A stretch of DNA of 64,000 nucleotides. Source: CAZXWN01 sp964644695 [NCBI: uncultured bacterium] (GTDB taxonomy: Bacteria > UBP4 > UBA4092). Below are positions 17,518-26,322 of this stretch, one piece after another. Location of the stretch: assembly GCA_964644695.1 (NCBI GenBank), contig CAZXWN010000001.1:124001-188000 (forward strand), read 5' to 3'. Each line of letters starts with the position of its first letter. Position 1 is the stretch's first letter. Under the pieces are notes generated by a model. It saw nothing but the letters and a program-made list of their open reading frames with translations. It ran no database searches and was not told where the DNA came from. The position numbers and the translations under genes were made by a program.

Positions 17518-18714
17518 ATGCAATGGATTGCCGATTTACACCTACATTCCCGATTTTCAATGGCTACGAGTCGGGATTTAAATATTCCGAATATTGCCAG
17601 AGGATGTCATCGAAAAGGGATAAATCTGGTCGGGACAGGAGATTTAACTCATCCTGTATGGCTTGATGAAATTGAAGCGGTTCTGGAACCGGCTGGGCCC
17701 GGTATCTACCAATATCAGGGTATTCATTTCATTTTATCCGGTGAAGTAAGCCAGGTTTACAGACAAAATGGGAAGGCACGACGAATCCACAATCTTATAT
17801 ATGTGCCGGATTTTAAAACGGCCAGAGAATTAAACCGTCAACTGGATAAATATGGGAAGCTTGCCTCGGATGGGCGGCCAACACTTTCACTGGATGGTAT
17901 GTCGCTTGTAAAACTCTGTAAATCCATAAACCCTGATATTGAGATTGTACCTGCCCATATTTGGACACCCTGGTATGCTTTATTTGGTTCAAAATCAGGA
18001 TTTAATTCATTCGAAGAGTGCTTTGGTGATCAGGAAGAACATATTCATGCTGTTGAGACAGGATTATCCAGTGATCCTGAAATGAATTGGCGTTGGTCAA
18101 AACTGGATAGAATGACTTTGATATCCAATTCGGATGCTCATTCTCCCTCCAAGTTGGGTAGAGAAGCTAATTTATTAGAGTCCCCAGTTAATTATCGACA
18201 GTTATTTGACACGATATACGGGCGGGGTCCGGGTCAATTTAAAGGGACTATTGAGTTTTATCCTGAAGAAGGAAAATACCATTGGGATGGTCATCGTGCC
18301 TGTGGAATTTGCTTGATGCCCGCTGATGCTGAAAAATTGGGGAATATCTGTCCCGTATGTGGGAAACCATTAACTTTGGGAGTGTTACACCGAATCAATG
18401 ATTTATCTGACCGTGAAGAAGGTTTCCAGCCCAAGAATCGACCGAGTTTTGAACGGTTGATAGACTTACACAGTTTGTTGGCTGAAGCCATGAGTAAGCC
18501 TGTTGCCAGTAAGGCTGTGCAACAGGAATATGACCGGATGATATTTGAATTTGGATCGGAATTTTACATACTCCGGGACTTGCCCGAAAAAGAAATGGAC
18601 CGAATCTCCATGAAAGTTCGTGAAGGACTGATGCGGATTCGACAGGGAAATATTCAAGTTAAACCTGGATTTGATGGCCAGTTTGGTGTTGTATCTATTT
18701 GGAATGGTAAATAA
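17518..18714 (+). CDS. Endonuclease Q-like PHP-domain DNA repair nuclease
   Basis: A 398-residue PHP-type metallophosphoesterase. The N-terminal metal motif is ADLHLHSRFS, followed by GTGDLTHPVW, EIVPAHIWTPW and SNSDAHSPSKLG, which supply the remaining metal ligands. A C-terminal region has CGICL and CPVCGKPL (zinc-finger pairs) with GVLHRINDLSDR. This matches the archaeal and bacterial EndoQ family (formerly TIGR00375), which nicks DNA 5' of deoxyuridine, hypoxanthine, xanthine and abasic sites. TACAAT six bases before the ATG and the lack of a Shine-Dalgarno suggest a leaderless mRNA. Assignment rests on the two-domain match. EndoQ is common in Thermococcales and patchy in bacteria. Confidence 0.85.
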   Translation: MQWIADLHLHSRFSMATSRDLNIPNIARGCHRKGINLVGTGDLTHPVWLDEIEAVLEPAGPGIYQYQGIHFILSGEVSQVYRQNGKARRIHNLIYVPDFKTARELNRQLDKYGKLASDGRPTLSLDGMSLVKLCKSINPDIEIVPAHIWTPWYALFGSKSGFNSFEECFGDQEEHIHAVETGLSSDPEMNWRWSKLDRMTLISNSDAHSPSKLGREANLLESPVNYRQLFDTIYGRGPGQFKGTIEFYPEEGKYHWDGHRACGICLMPADAEKLGNICPVCGKPLTLGVLHRINDLSDREEGFQPKNRPSFERLIDLHSLLAEAMSKPVASKAVQQEYDRMIFEFGSEFYILRDLPEKEMDRISMKVREGLMRIRQGNIQVKPGFDGQFGVVSIWNGK

Positions 18715-18718
18715 TCTA

Positions 18719-19483
18719 CTATTGGGGTGGCAGGGCTCTGGTGAAAAATGTTTTCTCTCGTATCACTTTTCCCTTGTCAGTAAAATACTCGTTATTATAA
18801 TTAACACCTTGAGTGGATTTTTGACTGCTCCAATATTTGAAGCCGATGACATTGGATTTCCCATCTTTTAGCCATTCAATAAAAACCGCCGAATGTCCAG
18901 ACCCAGGTGTTCTCCAAAATTGAACAAAATCACCTGGCTTAACCTCTCTCCAATCATTGATGATATAGCCAAGCTTGTAAAATTCTAATGCGTCCCCAGG
19001 TCCTGGTGATTCTTTATAGGTGCAAAACCACCTGTTCTTAAAATCCGGGAATTTACTGACAGGCAACTTGGTTAAAGGTGTTTTTACTTGATAGGACGTT
19101 TGGGTTGTGTCTGAACTGATAGATTGTGAATCCATTAATTGAGAGTTTTCTGTTGAATGTTGATTCAAATACAAATCCGCCGCTCTTATATAGACTTCTA
19201 AAGTTAATCCACAACAGAAAGTATTCATCCTGCTGTTTCCATTCATGACGGTAACTCCGTCATAAATGATGTCCTTGGAAGATCCATCATAGGGTTCCCG
19301 TTTAGAGGGGTCTCTATCCCAGGAATACATAAATCGACCATCTGTGGGATATGATTTTACGATTTGGAGAATGGCATCATTCATAGTATTTATCCGTTTC
19401 GTAGTGATGACATGCGCAGGTTTTGCCAATCCTGATATTATCAGAGACAGTGTTATTAATAATGTAATAAGGATATATTTCAT
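18719..19483 (-). CDS. Secreted NlpC/P60-like cysteine hydrolase, putative
   Basis: 254 residues with a signal peptide (1-20, ending SGLA). The core has FCCGLTLEVYIRAADL, in the position of the NlpC/P60 or CHAP nucleophile motif (DCSGL), then KPGDFVQFWR and GHSAVFIEWL, which supplies the expected His. The order (Cys, GD-V-F, GHSAVF) is that of papain-like amidases acting on peptidoglycan or peptides. The double Cys and missing Asp are unusual, so activity and substrate are uncertain. It is convergent with the EndoQ gene, with only four bases between the stops. Confidence 0.65.
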   Translation of the reverse strand: MKYILITLLITLSLIISGLAKPAHVITTKRINTMNDAILQIVKSYPTDGRFMYSWDRDPSKREPYDGSSKDIIYDGVTVMNGNSRMNTFCCGLTLEVYIRAADLYLNQHSTENSQLMDSQSISSDTTQTSYQVKTPLTKLPVSKFPDFKNRWFCTYKESPGPGDALEFYKLGYIINDWREVKPGDFVQFWRTPGSGHSAVFIEWLKDGKSNVIGFKYWSSQKSTQGVNYNNEYFTDKGKVIREKTFFTRALPPQ

Positions 19484-19573
19484 GGGTTTAATTTACATCG
19501 AATTTGTGTGCATGACAATATTTTCGTTAAATTTTAAAATCCATTTTTCCCGATTATCACATATATCTGTAGT

Positions 19574-19616
19574 GAATCATCCACGGAGCTGCTCCGACCA
19601 ACTCCGTGGATGATTC
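19574..19616. repeat. Palindromic intergenic repeat, family A, copy 1
   Basis: Perfect 15-bp arms GAATCATCCACGGAG / CTCCGTGGATGATTC around a 13-base centre containing GCTCCGACC. Related copies lie at 46508-46556 and 57051-57093. All three are intergenic and at operon edges. Confidence 0.85.
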
Positions 19617-19657
19617 GTTTTAACTTTGTATTTAACTGATTGAAATTATGAATTGTA

Positions 19658-22192
19658 GTGACGGATGAGTCACTCATTGCTAAAATTAGGTTAAGGTGCG
19701 AAAGTATACTTCCTCAAATGATGAATAAAGTCACTGTCCATTATTATCGTTTCGATGGCGATTATGCCGGCTGGAATATCTGGAGCTGGGATGGTCATAG
19801 TCATTCCTATTCCCATGAATTGAATCCTATCGGACAAGATTCAGAAGGTTTAATATTCCAGTTTTATCCACATGAATATGGGTTGGGCGACTGGGTTGGT
19901 TTATTACCGCGGAAGGGGCAATGGGAAATAAAAGACGACCCTGACCGTTATTGGAAACCTGAATGGGGGGATGATATCTGGTTGATAGAAAGTCGTCCGG
20001 ATATTATGAAAACACCTCCAGAAACCACCCCTTCTTTACGATTGGCTTATTTGGATGACGCTCTGACCGTCAGAGTATTGTTGTGGAATTCAATACATAA
20101 AAACCAATTAACGCCTTTTGTTTTTTCTCTATTGGATGAACATGGGAAAAGGTACTCTCTCCATTCAGCAAATCTCTGGCCTGAAGATTCCATAACCTCC
20201 AGAACTGTATTACTAAGATTGGAACATCCATTAGGCCCCCAGGACATTTTAGAGAAAAAATATAAAGTTGAACGGTTGGGGTACAAATCTGTTGCCCTGA
20301 TTCCGGGCCATATTTTAGACCATCCCCCATTTATTTCTAACCAACCTTTGGGAGCTTTATACTCACCCAACAATACAATATTCAGGATATTTCTTCCTAC
20401 CGCCGAAAGCGTTACCCTCTGTCTCTATCAACAACCAGTGGGTGGGAAATCCCGTGATATTCCTCTTCAGAGAAACAATGATGGCACATGGCAGGAAACT
20501 GTCATCGGGGATTGTAAAAATAAGTTTTATACATACAGGGTAAAAGGTTTTGATCCTCGATTTAATCCCCAGTTAGAACTGATAGACCCTTATGCTCACT
20601 GCACTACAGCCCATGATGGTCGCGCTATTATTGTTGATGATCGTACTGTTATAGCTGAACGGCCCAAATTTGATATATCGCAAGCTGTAATCTATGAATT
20701 ACACATCAGGGATTATACGATTGATCCTCGTTCAGGCATAAAACATAAGGGTAAATATCTGGGAGTAGCAGAATTTGGTACCATGGCTCAGGGGTTGGTG
20801 GGAGTTTCAACCGGAATAGATCATCTAATTGATTTGGGAGTAAATACTGTACAGTTAATGCCATTTCAGGAATTTGAAAATGATGACAATAAAGATGATT
20901 ATAATTGGGGTTATATGCCGGTTCATTATAATTCCCCAGAGGGTTGGTATTCACTGGAACCTCATTCATCCCGTCGAGTTTCTGAAGTCAAAACTTTGAT
21001 TGATGCTCTCCACAAACGAGGCATCAAGGTCATTATGGATGTTGTATATAACCATACTGCCGAAAATGAAACCAGTCGGATCTTTTCTTTTAATGGATTA
21101 GTACCTGGCTATTACTACCGAATCCGAGAAGATGGTTCTTACTGGAATGGTTCGGGCTGTGGGAATGAATTCCGGACAGAAGCTCCCATGGTTCGGAGGT
21201 TTATTTTGGATTCATTGAAGTATTGGGCAACAGAGTATAAGGTGGATGGTTTTCGATTTGATTTAATGGGATTAATTGACCAGGAAACAATAGATATGAT
21301 TATCCATGAATTGAAAATGATTGAGCCTGATATTTTTATTTATGGTGAACCCTGGGCGGCGGGAAGTTCTGCTATCTCTGTAACAGTAAAAGGAAGTCAG
21401 AAATCAAAGGGTTATTCAGTATTTAATGACCATTATCGAAATGCTCTTAAGGGAAATCCTTTCGGATGGGAGGCTGGTTATATTATTGATGGAGCCCATC
21501 GGGATGCTGTAAAGCAGGGGATTATGGGGGGAGTATTTGATTTTACTGAGCATCCGGTTGAATCCATTAATTATGTTGAATGTCATGACAATCAGACATT
21601 GTGGGACCGTATTAATTGGGTTACTCGTGATGACAACCGTATCCATTATGAAGATAGAGTTCTCATGGACAAGCTGGCGGCGGTCCTCATAATGGTCTCT
21701 CAAGGAGTTCCCTTTATTCAGGCTGGGCAAGAGTTTTTACGTACTAAGGGTGGGGTTGGAAACTCCTATAATCATCCTGATTCTGTGAATATGATTCGCT
21801 GGCAGGATAAACTGCGTTTTAATGAAATATATCGATATTACAGAGGATTGATTCACTTACGAAAAGCCCACCCAATGTTTCGCTTAAAAACTCGTGATGA
21901 AGTGTTGAACCAACTCCATTTTTTGGATGATCATTATCATCTGGAAATTTCTGTCCCATGTATTGGATTTCACCTTATACGTGGTAATACTGGTGACCCC
22001 TGGAAGGAAATTATTGTCTACATTAATCCAGACCAAAACCGTCATTCCGTACCGCTTTTACCAGGACAATGGAAGATTTGTGTTAATTCCAAAGAAGCTG
22101 TTAATGGCTTGGTTCATCATGGGCATTCAATCATTCATTCCTCTTCGTTTGAAATTCCCCCTCGTTCCGCAATAATCGCCTTTAAAGACTGA
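19658..22192 (+). CDS. pulA: Type I pullulanase (GH13) with N-terminal CBM41-like domain
   Basis: Debranching enzyme hydrolysing alpha-1,6 links in pullulan, starch or glycogen. Starting from GTG it has 844 residues; an ATG pair 20 codons in is an alternative start. The N-terminal VTVHYYRFDGDYAGWNIWSW is typical of CBM41 starch-binding domains. A CBM48-like domain (about 240-320) and the GH13 barrel follow. YNWGYMPVHYNSPEG is the pullulanase signature, with Met in place of the usual Asp. Catalytic residues are Asp535 (FRFDLMG), Glu564 (YGEPW) and Asp644 (ECHDNQTL). There is no signal peptide, so it is probably cytoplasmic and acts on glycogen or imported dextrins. Confidence 0.94.
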   Translation: MTDESLIAKIRLRCESILPQMMNKVTVHYYRFDGDYAGWNIWSWDGHSHSYSHELNPIGQDSEGLIFQFYPHEYGLGDWVGLLPRKGQWEIKDDPDRYWKPEWGDDIWLIESRPDIMKTPPETTPSLRLAYLDDALTVRVLLWNSIHKNQLTPFVFSLLDEHGKRYSLHSANLWPEDSITSRTVLLRLEHPLGPQDILEKKYKVERLGYKSVALIPGHILDHPPFISNQPLGALYSPNNTIFRIFLPTAESVTLCLYQQPVGGKSRDIPLQRNNDGTWQETVIGDCKNKFYTYRVKGFDPRFNPQLELIDPYAHCTTAHDGRAIIVDDRTVIAERPKFDISQAVIYELHIRDYTIDPRSGIKHKGKYLGVAEFGTMAQGLVGVSTGIDHLIDLGVNTVQLMPFQEFENDDNKDDYNWGYMPVHYNSPEGWYSLEPHSSRRVSEVKTLIDALHKRGIKVIMDVVYNHTAENETSRIFSFNGLVPGYYYRIREDGSYWNGSGCGNEFRTEAPMVRRFILDSLKYWATEYKVDGFRFDLMGLIDQETIDMIIHELKMIEPDIFIYGEPWAAGSSAISVTVKGSQKSKGYSVFNDHYRNALKGNPFGWEAGYIIDGAHRDAVKQGIMGGVFDFTEHPVESINYVECHDNQTLWDRINWVTRDDNRIHYEDRVLMDKLAAVLIMVSQGVPFIQAGQEFLRTKGGVGNSYNHPDSVNMIRWQDKLRFNEIYRYYRGLIHLRKAHPMFRLKTRDEVLNQLHFLDDHYHLEISVPCIGFHLIRGNTGDPWKEIIVYINPDQNRHSVPLLPGQWKICVNSKEAVNGLVHHGHSIIHSSSFEIPPRSAIIAFKD

Positions 22193-22365
22193 TTTAATAG
22201 CCTCACCATCAATTAATTGGCTTGTGCCAAACTTTAGTGTTGTCATAGTTGTAGGCATGTCTTATAATTAATCGATTTGTTACATAATTGTAGCCCTATT
22301 GGTTTTTATATTGTTTTAAACTATTTGTGGAATTTTGCTTATAAAAGTGAAGGGGAGGTGATTTT

Positions 22366-23130
22366 GTGTTAAAGAAATTAATGTTATTAATAGCTGTTAC
22401 TCTCATTGCCAGTTTTTCATTTGCTGCTGGCCAGCTTGATATTGTTCCGCAGTATTTTATGGGAGACACAGCGACACCTTTTGCTGTTCATTTTCAAATT
22501 ACTGATTTGGGAACTTATGCCAGTCTTAGTGTTAAAGCAAGAATGACCAATGCAGCTGCGACTGATTTTACTAAAAATGCTTATACGTGGTCTACGTTAA
22601 GCTCACTCTGGGGCAATGATAGCTATTCATGGAAAAATTTAAGTGTTTTTCCCATTTCTGGTGGAGTTGCAAGTGGTTGGTTGATTGTAAAAAACTGTAC
22701 CTTGAATTCATACGGTATTTGCAGTATCAAGGCTAGAGCGAGAGTAAATGGTGGAACATCAACAAATTATGTTACATCAACATCAGCCATTACTGCTTTA
22801 GATCCTGCTAATAATGGCGGATGGATTGCTGGTAACTACATGAGCAATGAAGATAAAATCGTGTTGGTTAAAGATGATGCTAACAATGTTTTAGGTTCCG
22901 GTTTGACTGAAAATAACAATGTCAATGAAGGGTATGCATCAACGAATCCAGGCTATTTTAAAGTTGCTCTTCCAACCGGGACTCGTAATCTCAAACTTTC
23001 ATTCTTAAATAAGGATGGAAGCAGTGCTGGTTCCGACTATAATTTAGGTTCAGTTACGATTAATGCAAATGAAACTAATAGTGCTTTTGGAACAGTTCCT
23101 GTTGAGTTATCTGGTTTTATTAGTGAGTAA
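22366..23130 (+). CDS. Secreted protein of unknown function with PVELSGF C-terminus
   Basis: 254 residues starting at GTG with a near-perfect GGAGGTGATT upstream. A signal peptide covers about residues 1-20 (ending FAAG). The mature part is Thr, Ser and Asn rich, beta-strand in character, with no cysteine-rich or catalytic motif that I recognise. It ends with VPVELSGFISE. The neighbouring two secreted proteins end with LPVELSGFETE and VPISLSDFLAE, so the three share a C-terminal tag. PVELSSF-like segments are common before C-terminal sorting domains in FCB bacteria; here the protein stops right after it. It has its own terminator. Confidence 0.8.
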   Translation: MLKKLMLLIAVTLIASFSFAAGQLDIVPQYFMGDTATPFAVHFQITDLGTYASLSVKARMTNAAATDFTKNAYTWSTLSSLWGNDSYSWKNLSVFPISGGVASGWLIVKNCTLNSYGICSIKARARVNGGTSTNYVTSTSAITALDPANNGGWIAGNYMSNEDKIVLVKDDANNVLGSGLTENNNVNEGYASTNPGYFKVALPTGTRNLKLSFLNKDGSSAGSDYNLGSVTINANETNSAFGTVPVELSGFISE

Positions 23131-23153
23131 TAATTGTTATTCTGATATACAAC

Positions 23154-23187
23154 AAAAGCTTATCTTCAAAAGGAGATAAGCTTTTTA
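23154..23187 (+). terminator. Intrinsic terminator
   Basis: The stem AAAAGCTTATC / GATAAGCTTTT with a short purine-rich loop is followed by T-rich sequence. Confidence 0.85.
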
Positions 23188-23378
23188 TTATTTTAAGCAA
23201 ATATCTACATAAAAGTAGCAAGTGCATATATTGACAAAAATCCTGTTTTCGATGAATATTGTTTTGGCTGACCATTTCAGGTGATGGAATGGAATTTAGT
23301 GAAAAGGTGGTGAGTATGTATATGTATTCAATTAGCCAATTAATTCAATATAGTCATCGTTTAAAAAGGAGAAACATT

Positions 23379-24419
23379 ATGAGGAAGTTATTGTTTTTAA
23401 CAGTATTTATAATTTGTGGCTTTTCATTTTCTGCAACTTTGACGCAATCATGGTTGGTTTCCACAACATCAGGCACTTCACAGGGTGTTGGTGCTGGTAT
23501 TGTTTTGATGGATGCCGGTAGTGCTCTTAGAGGTTTTGATTTTTCTACAACCGAAAGTAAAGTGTTTTTGGCTTCTGGTACTAATATATATGTTATTAAT
23601 TCTAATGATGGTACAACTACAGGGAATGGCTATAATCAAAACGGGCAAGTTGATGTTACCGGAGCTTCTGGCGGAACACGCGTAATCAATAAAGTGAAAG
23701 TAGCAGACGATGGTGCTATTTACGCCTGTAACTTACAAACAGCTATTGCAACCGGTGCGTTAAAGATTTATCGCTGGGCAACTTCATCATCATCAATCTC
23801 TGTGGCCGTCAATACTACAATTTCTGGACTTCCGGTTGCTAGATATGGTGATTCTTTAGGTGTTGTTGGTTCTGGTGTTAATACTGAAATATATGTGAGC
23901 GGTTCGGCACAGACACGAATCTTGAAATTTACTACGACAGATGGTGTCAATTTTACTCTTGCTACTACTATTGCTGTCACAGCAAATTACGGTGGTACAG
24001 ATATTGCTCCAGTTGCTGTTAATGGTAATTTATGGGTCAGTGGTAGTGGTGTATTAACATATAAAATTAACCAAAGTGGCACCGTTCTTGAGACTATACC
24101 AGGAACTGTAGCCGCTACTGGATGGCCTGTATCCATGATTGCTAAAGCAAAAAGTGGCAAAACCTATATTCTGAAAACTCCAGGAAATACAGCTGGTGCA
24201 AAAGTAGGTAATTTGATAAATGTCACGAGTGGTGCATCTTCCGCAACAAATGACTATCAGACTCCTACCATAGGTTCAAATGCAAATACTAATGCTACAG
24301 CTGCTGCAGCATATGATTCACTGACGGATTCAGTATATTTTATGATTACAAATAATGGATATGGGAAATATGGAGATGCAACCTTACCGGTTGAACTAAG
24401 TGGTTTTGAAACAGAATAA
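23379..24419 (+). CDS. Secreted beta-propeller-like protein with PVELSGF C-terminus
   Basis: I take the ATG with AAAAAGGAG eight bases upstream as the start (346 residues); the reading frame runs 40 codons further back without a signal. Residues 1-18 are a signal peptide (ending FSFSA). The mature protein has repeated short strands such as KVFLASGTNIYVINSNDG, DGAIYACNLQ and NGNLWVSGSGVLTYKIN, the pattern of a WD/PQQ/NHL-type beta propeller. It ends in LPVELSGFETE, matching the proteins on either side. No catalytic motif is seen. A cell-surface binding role is plausible but is inference. It is monocistronic, with a terminator after it. Confidence 0.75.
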   Translation: MRKLLFLTVFIICGFSFSATLTQSWLVSTTSGTSQGVGAGIVLMDAGSALRGFDFSTTESKVFLASGTNIYVINSNDGTTTGNGYNQNGQVDVTGASGGTRVINKVKVADDGAIYACNLQTAIATGALKIYRWATSSSSISVAVNTTISGLPVARYGDSLGVVGSGVNTEIYVSGSAQTRILKFTTTDGVNFTLATTIAVTANYGGTDIAPVAVNGNLWVSGSGVLTYKINQSGTVLETIPGTVAATGWPVSMIAKAKSGKTYILKTPGNTAGAKVGNLINVTSGASSATNDYQTPTIGSNANTNATAAAAYDSLTDSVYFMITNNGYGKYGDATLPVELSGFETE

Positions 24420-24426
24420 TTTAATT

Positions 24427-24466
24427 AAAAACTCCCTGTTGCCCATGGGTAACAGGGAGTTTTTTT
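24427..24466. terminator. Bidirectional terminator between convergent secreted-protein genes
   Basis: The stem AAAAACTCCCTGTT / AACAGGGAGTTTTT encloses a ten-base GCCCATGGGT loop that is itself palindromic. It sits three bases before the stop of the minus-strand neighbour. Confidence 0.9.
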
Positions 24467-24469
24467 ATT

Positions 24470-26122
24470 CTATTCGGCAAGAAAATCTGATAATGATATG
24501 GGTACAGTAAACCCTATTATTTCATCTGCACCGGGCCAGCAGGACATGGCTCGGGTTTCCCCATCAAAGTCCAATATACACTCATCTAATCTGTTGACAG
24601 GTTGTATTGCAGGTGTTTCAGCACTTCCTGAGAAATGCAAGTCAGTTGTAGATATCCAGCTCCCTGGAGATGTGCTTAATGGATCAATAAATTGGCTGTT
24701 TATATCACAACCGGATAGCGTCTGCCATTGGGAAAGAGTCGATACTTGTTGGGTGGTTAGTTGTCCCAATAGAGCATTATTTTCTGTATAAATAACATTG
24801 TTGTCTGAAGTAAAACTTCCACCACTTCCTAGTTTGTATATAACAGCCATCCCTGGATGTGATGTTCTAAATATATTATTTTTAATAATTGCTTTTCCCG
24901 TAAAACTACTGCTGGTTAATCCTAATATATAACACTTGCTTGCTGGAAGGTTTCCGGTCAAAGAAGTGGTTTGATTACACATATTTATCGAATTGTTCAA
25001 AATATAGTAATTAAAATTTGCAGATCCCAGCCGAAGCGCAGAATATGCAACTTCAGCTGCAGTACTTCGTAATACCCAGTTTTGGGAACTAATTATATTA
25101 TTTTTGACGATGAAATTAGTGTTTCCAGTGGAAGTTCCAAAAAACTCGACTGCCCAAACTCCATTGGATGCGATGGTATTTTTACTTGATAAAACATCAA
25201 AAACACAGGAATCAATTACTGTTGTCAGGTTTGTATAGGATGTGGCTATATAACTAATCCCTACACAGTCATATCCTGATGTATTTTGGTTAACTCTTAT
25301 CGTTGAGTTTGATATGGTTCCCCAGTAGGGATAAGTGATAGAAATACCATGTTTTCTTCCACAAATTAACGAGTTTTTTATCGTCATTCCTGACATTGGA
25401 ATTAGTGAGTCAGGAGAAGCGGAAGTCCTATACTCAACAGCACTTCCCGTAATGCTATTCATAGCTGAAACAAGAACACAATTATCTATTAAACCGTTAT
25501 CAGGTATGCATTCAACACTGGATACTTTTCGGGCAGTAAAAGCAATTGCTGCCGAAGTAAGAGTTGACGATGTTTGATTAATTATGGAGCAATTTTTAAT
25601 TATGGTGTTATCGCAGTCTCCATAAACATGAATAACTCGGATATGATTTCCTGAACCAGAATAGATAATTGATAAAAGATTAACGGATGTATCATCAGAA
25701 GGCGAACCATCAATAACAAAATTGTCAGTCTTAATCAGTGAATTTTCATTTGCATTCTGAGACGCACCAATTACAATGCTTCCCGGGATACCTGATGTAT
25801 ATGAATGATTAAAGGTGATGGTCTTTTTTGTTCCGTTTGTAGGACGAATAGTTATCTTATGCCCATTAGTATTTTTCCCAAAATAACTGGCAATTGCTTC
25901 AGTCAGGTCTGAATCAATATATATTGTCCAATCTCCCTGACATCCTCCAGCATAGTTATTAAAGTCAGTTGATGCTGAATACAAGCTAGGATAATCAGAG
26001 TTCACCCCTCCTACAGTTGATGATCCCAATCCACCTATTTCACTGAATCGACCAGCTTGGCTTTGGGATAAAGTTAATGATAATAGAATCCCTAATACAA
26101 CAAAAAAACGGTTTAAAAACAT
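24470..26122 (-). CDS. Secreted right-handed beta-helix protein with PVELSGF-like C-terminus
   Basis: 550 residues with a signal peptide (1-23, ending SQAG). The body has many parallel-beta-helix coils: IIKNCSIINQTS, GLIDNCVLVS, MTIKNSLICG, GTISNSTIRV, TVIDSCVFDV, FIVKNNIISS, IIKNNIFRTS. It then has a region with LDECILDFDGETRAMSCWPGADE, a segment frequent near the end of secreted helix proteins. It finishes with VPISLSDFLAE, a variant of the motif closing the two neighbours. Such folds occur in polysaccharide lyases, adhesins and surface proteins; no lyase active-site motif is evident. It faces the other two genes convergently. Confidence 0.8.
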   Translation of the reverse strand: MFLNRFFVVLGILLSLTLSQSQAGRFSEIGGLGSSTVGGVNSDYPSLYSASTDFNNYAGGCQGDWTIYIDSDLTEAIASYFGKNTNGHKITIRPTNGTKKTITFNHSYTSGIPGSIVIGASQNANENSLIKTDNFVIDGSPSDDTSVNLLSIIYSGSGNHIRVIHVYGDCDNTIIKNCSIINQTSSTLTSAAIAFTARKVSSVECIPDNGLIDNCVLVSAMNSITGSAVEYRTSASPDSLIPMSGMTIKNSLICGRKHGISITYPYWGTISNSTIRVNQNTSGYDCVGISYIATSYTNLTTVIDSCVFDVLSSKNTIASNGVWAVEFFGTSTGNTNFIVKNNIISSQNWVLRSTAAEVAYSALRLGSANFNYYILNNSINMCNQTTSLTGNLPASKCYILGLTSSSFTGKAIIKNNIFRTSHPGMAVIYKLGSGGSFTSDNNVIYTENNALLGQLTTQQVSTLSQWQTLSGCDINSQFIDPLSTSPGSWISTTDLHFSGSAETPAIQPVNRLDECILDFDGETRAMSCWPGADEIIGFTVPISLSDFLAE

Positions 26123-26254
26123 AAGTTATCCCCTTCAAGTATTTGAATTACAACGGTATTATAAGAAGAGATATGAATCATGTCAATCCCAGTAATTACT
26201 GATTTGTTATGAAATGAAAAATAAAAGAGAGGATTATCTTGTTGGAGGGTTAAC

Positions 26255-26295
26255 AAAAATAGGGGCAATAAGAATTTTTATTGCCCCTATTTTTA
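26255..26295. terminator. Terminator downstream of transketolase
   Basis: The stem AAAAATAGGGGCAATAA / TTTATTGCCCCTATTTTT is nearly perfect over 17 bp. It has A-runs on the left, giving a U-tract for minus-strand transcription from tkt. Confidence 0.88.
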
Positions 26296-26322
26296 TAAAA
26301 TAGTATAAGTGGAGAATAAATC

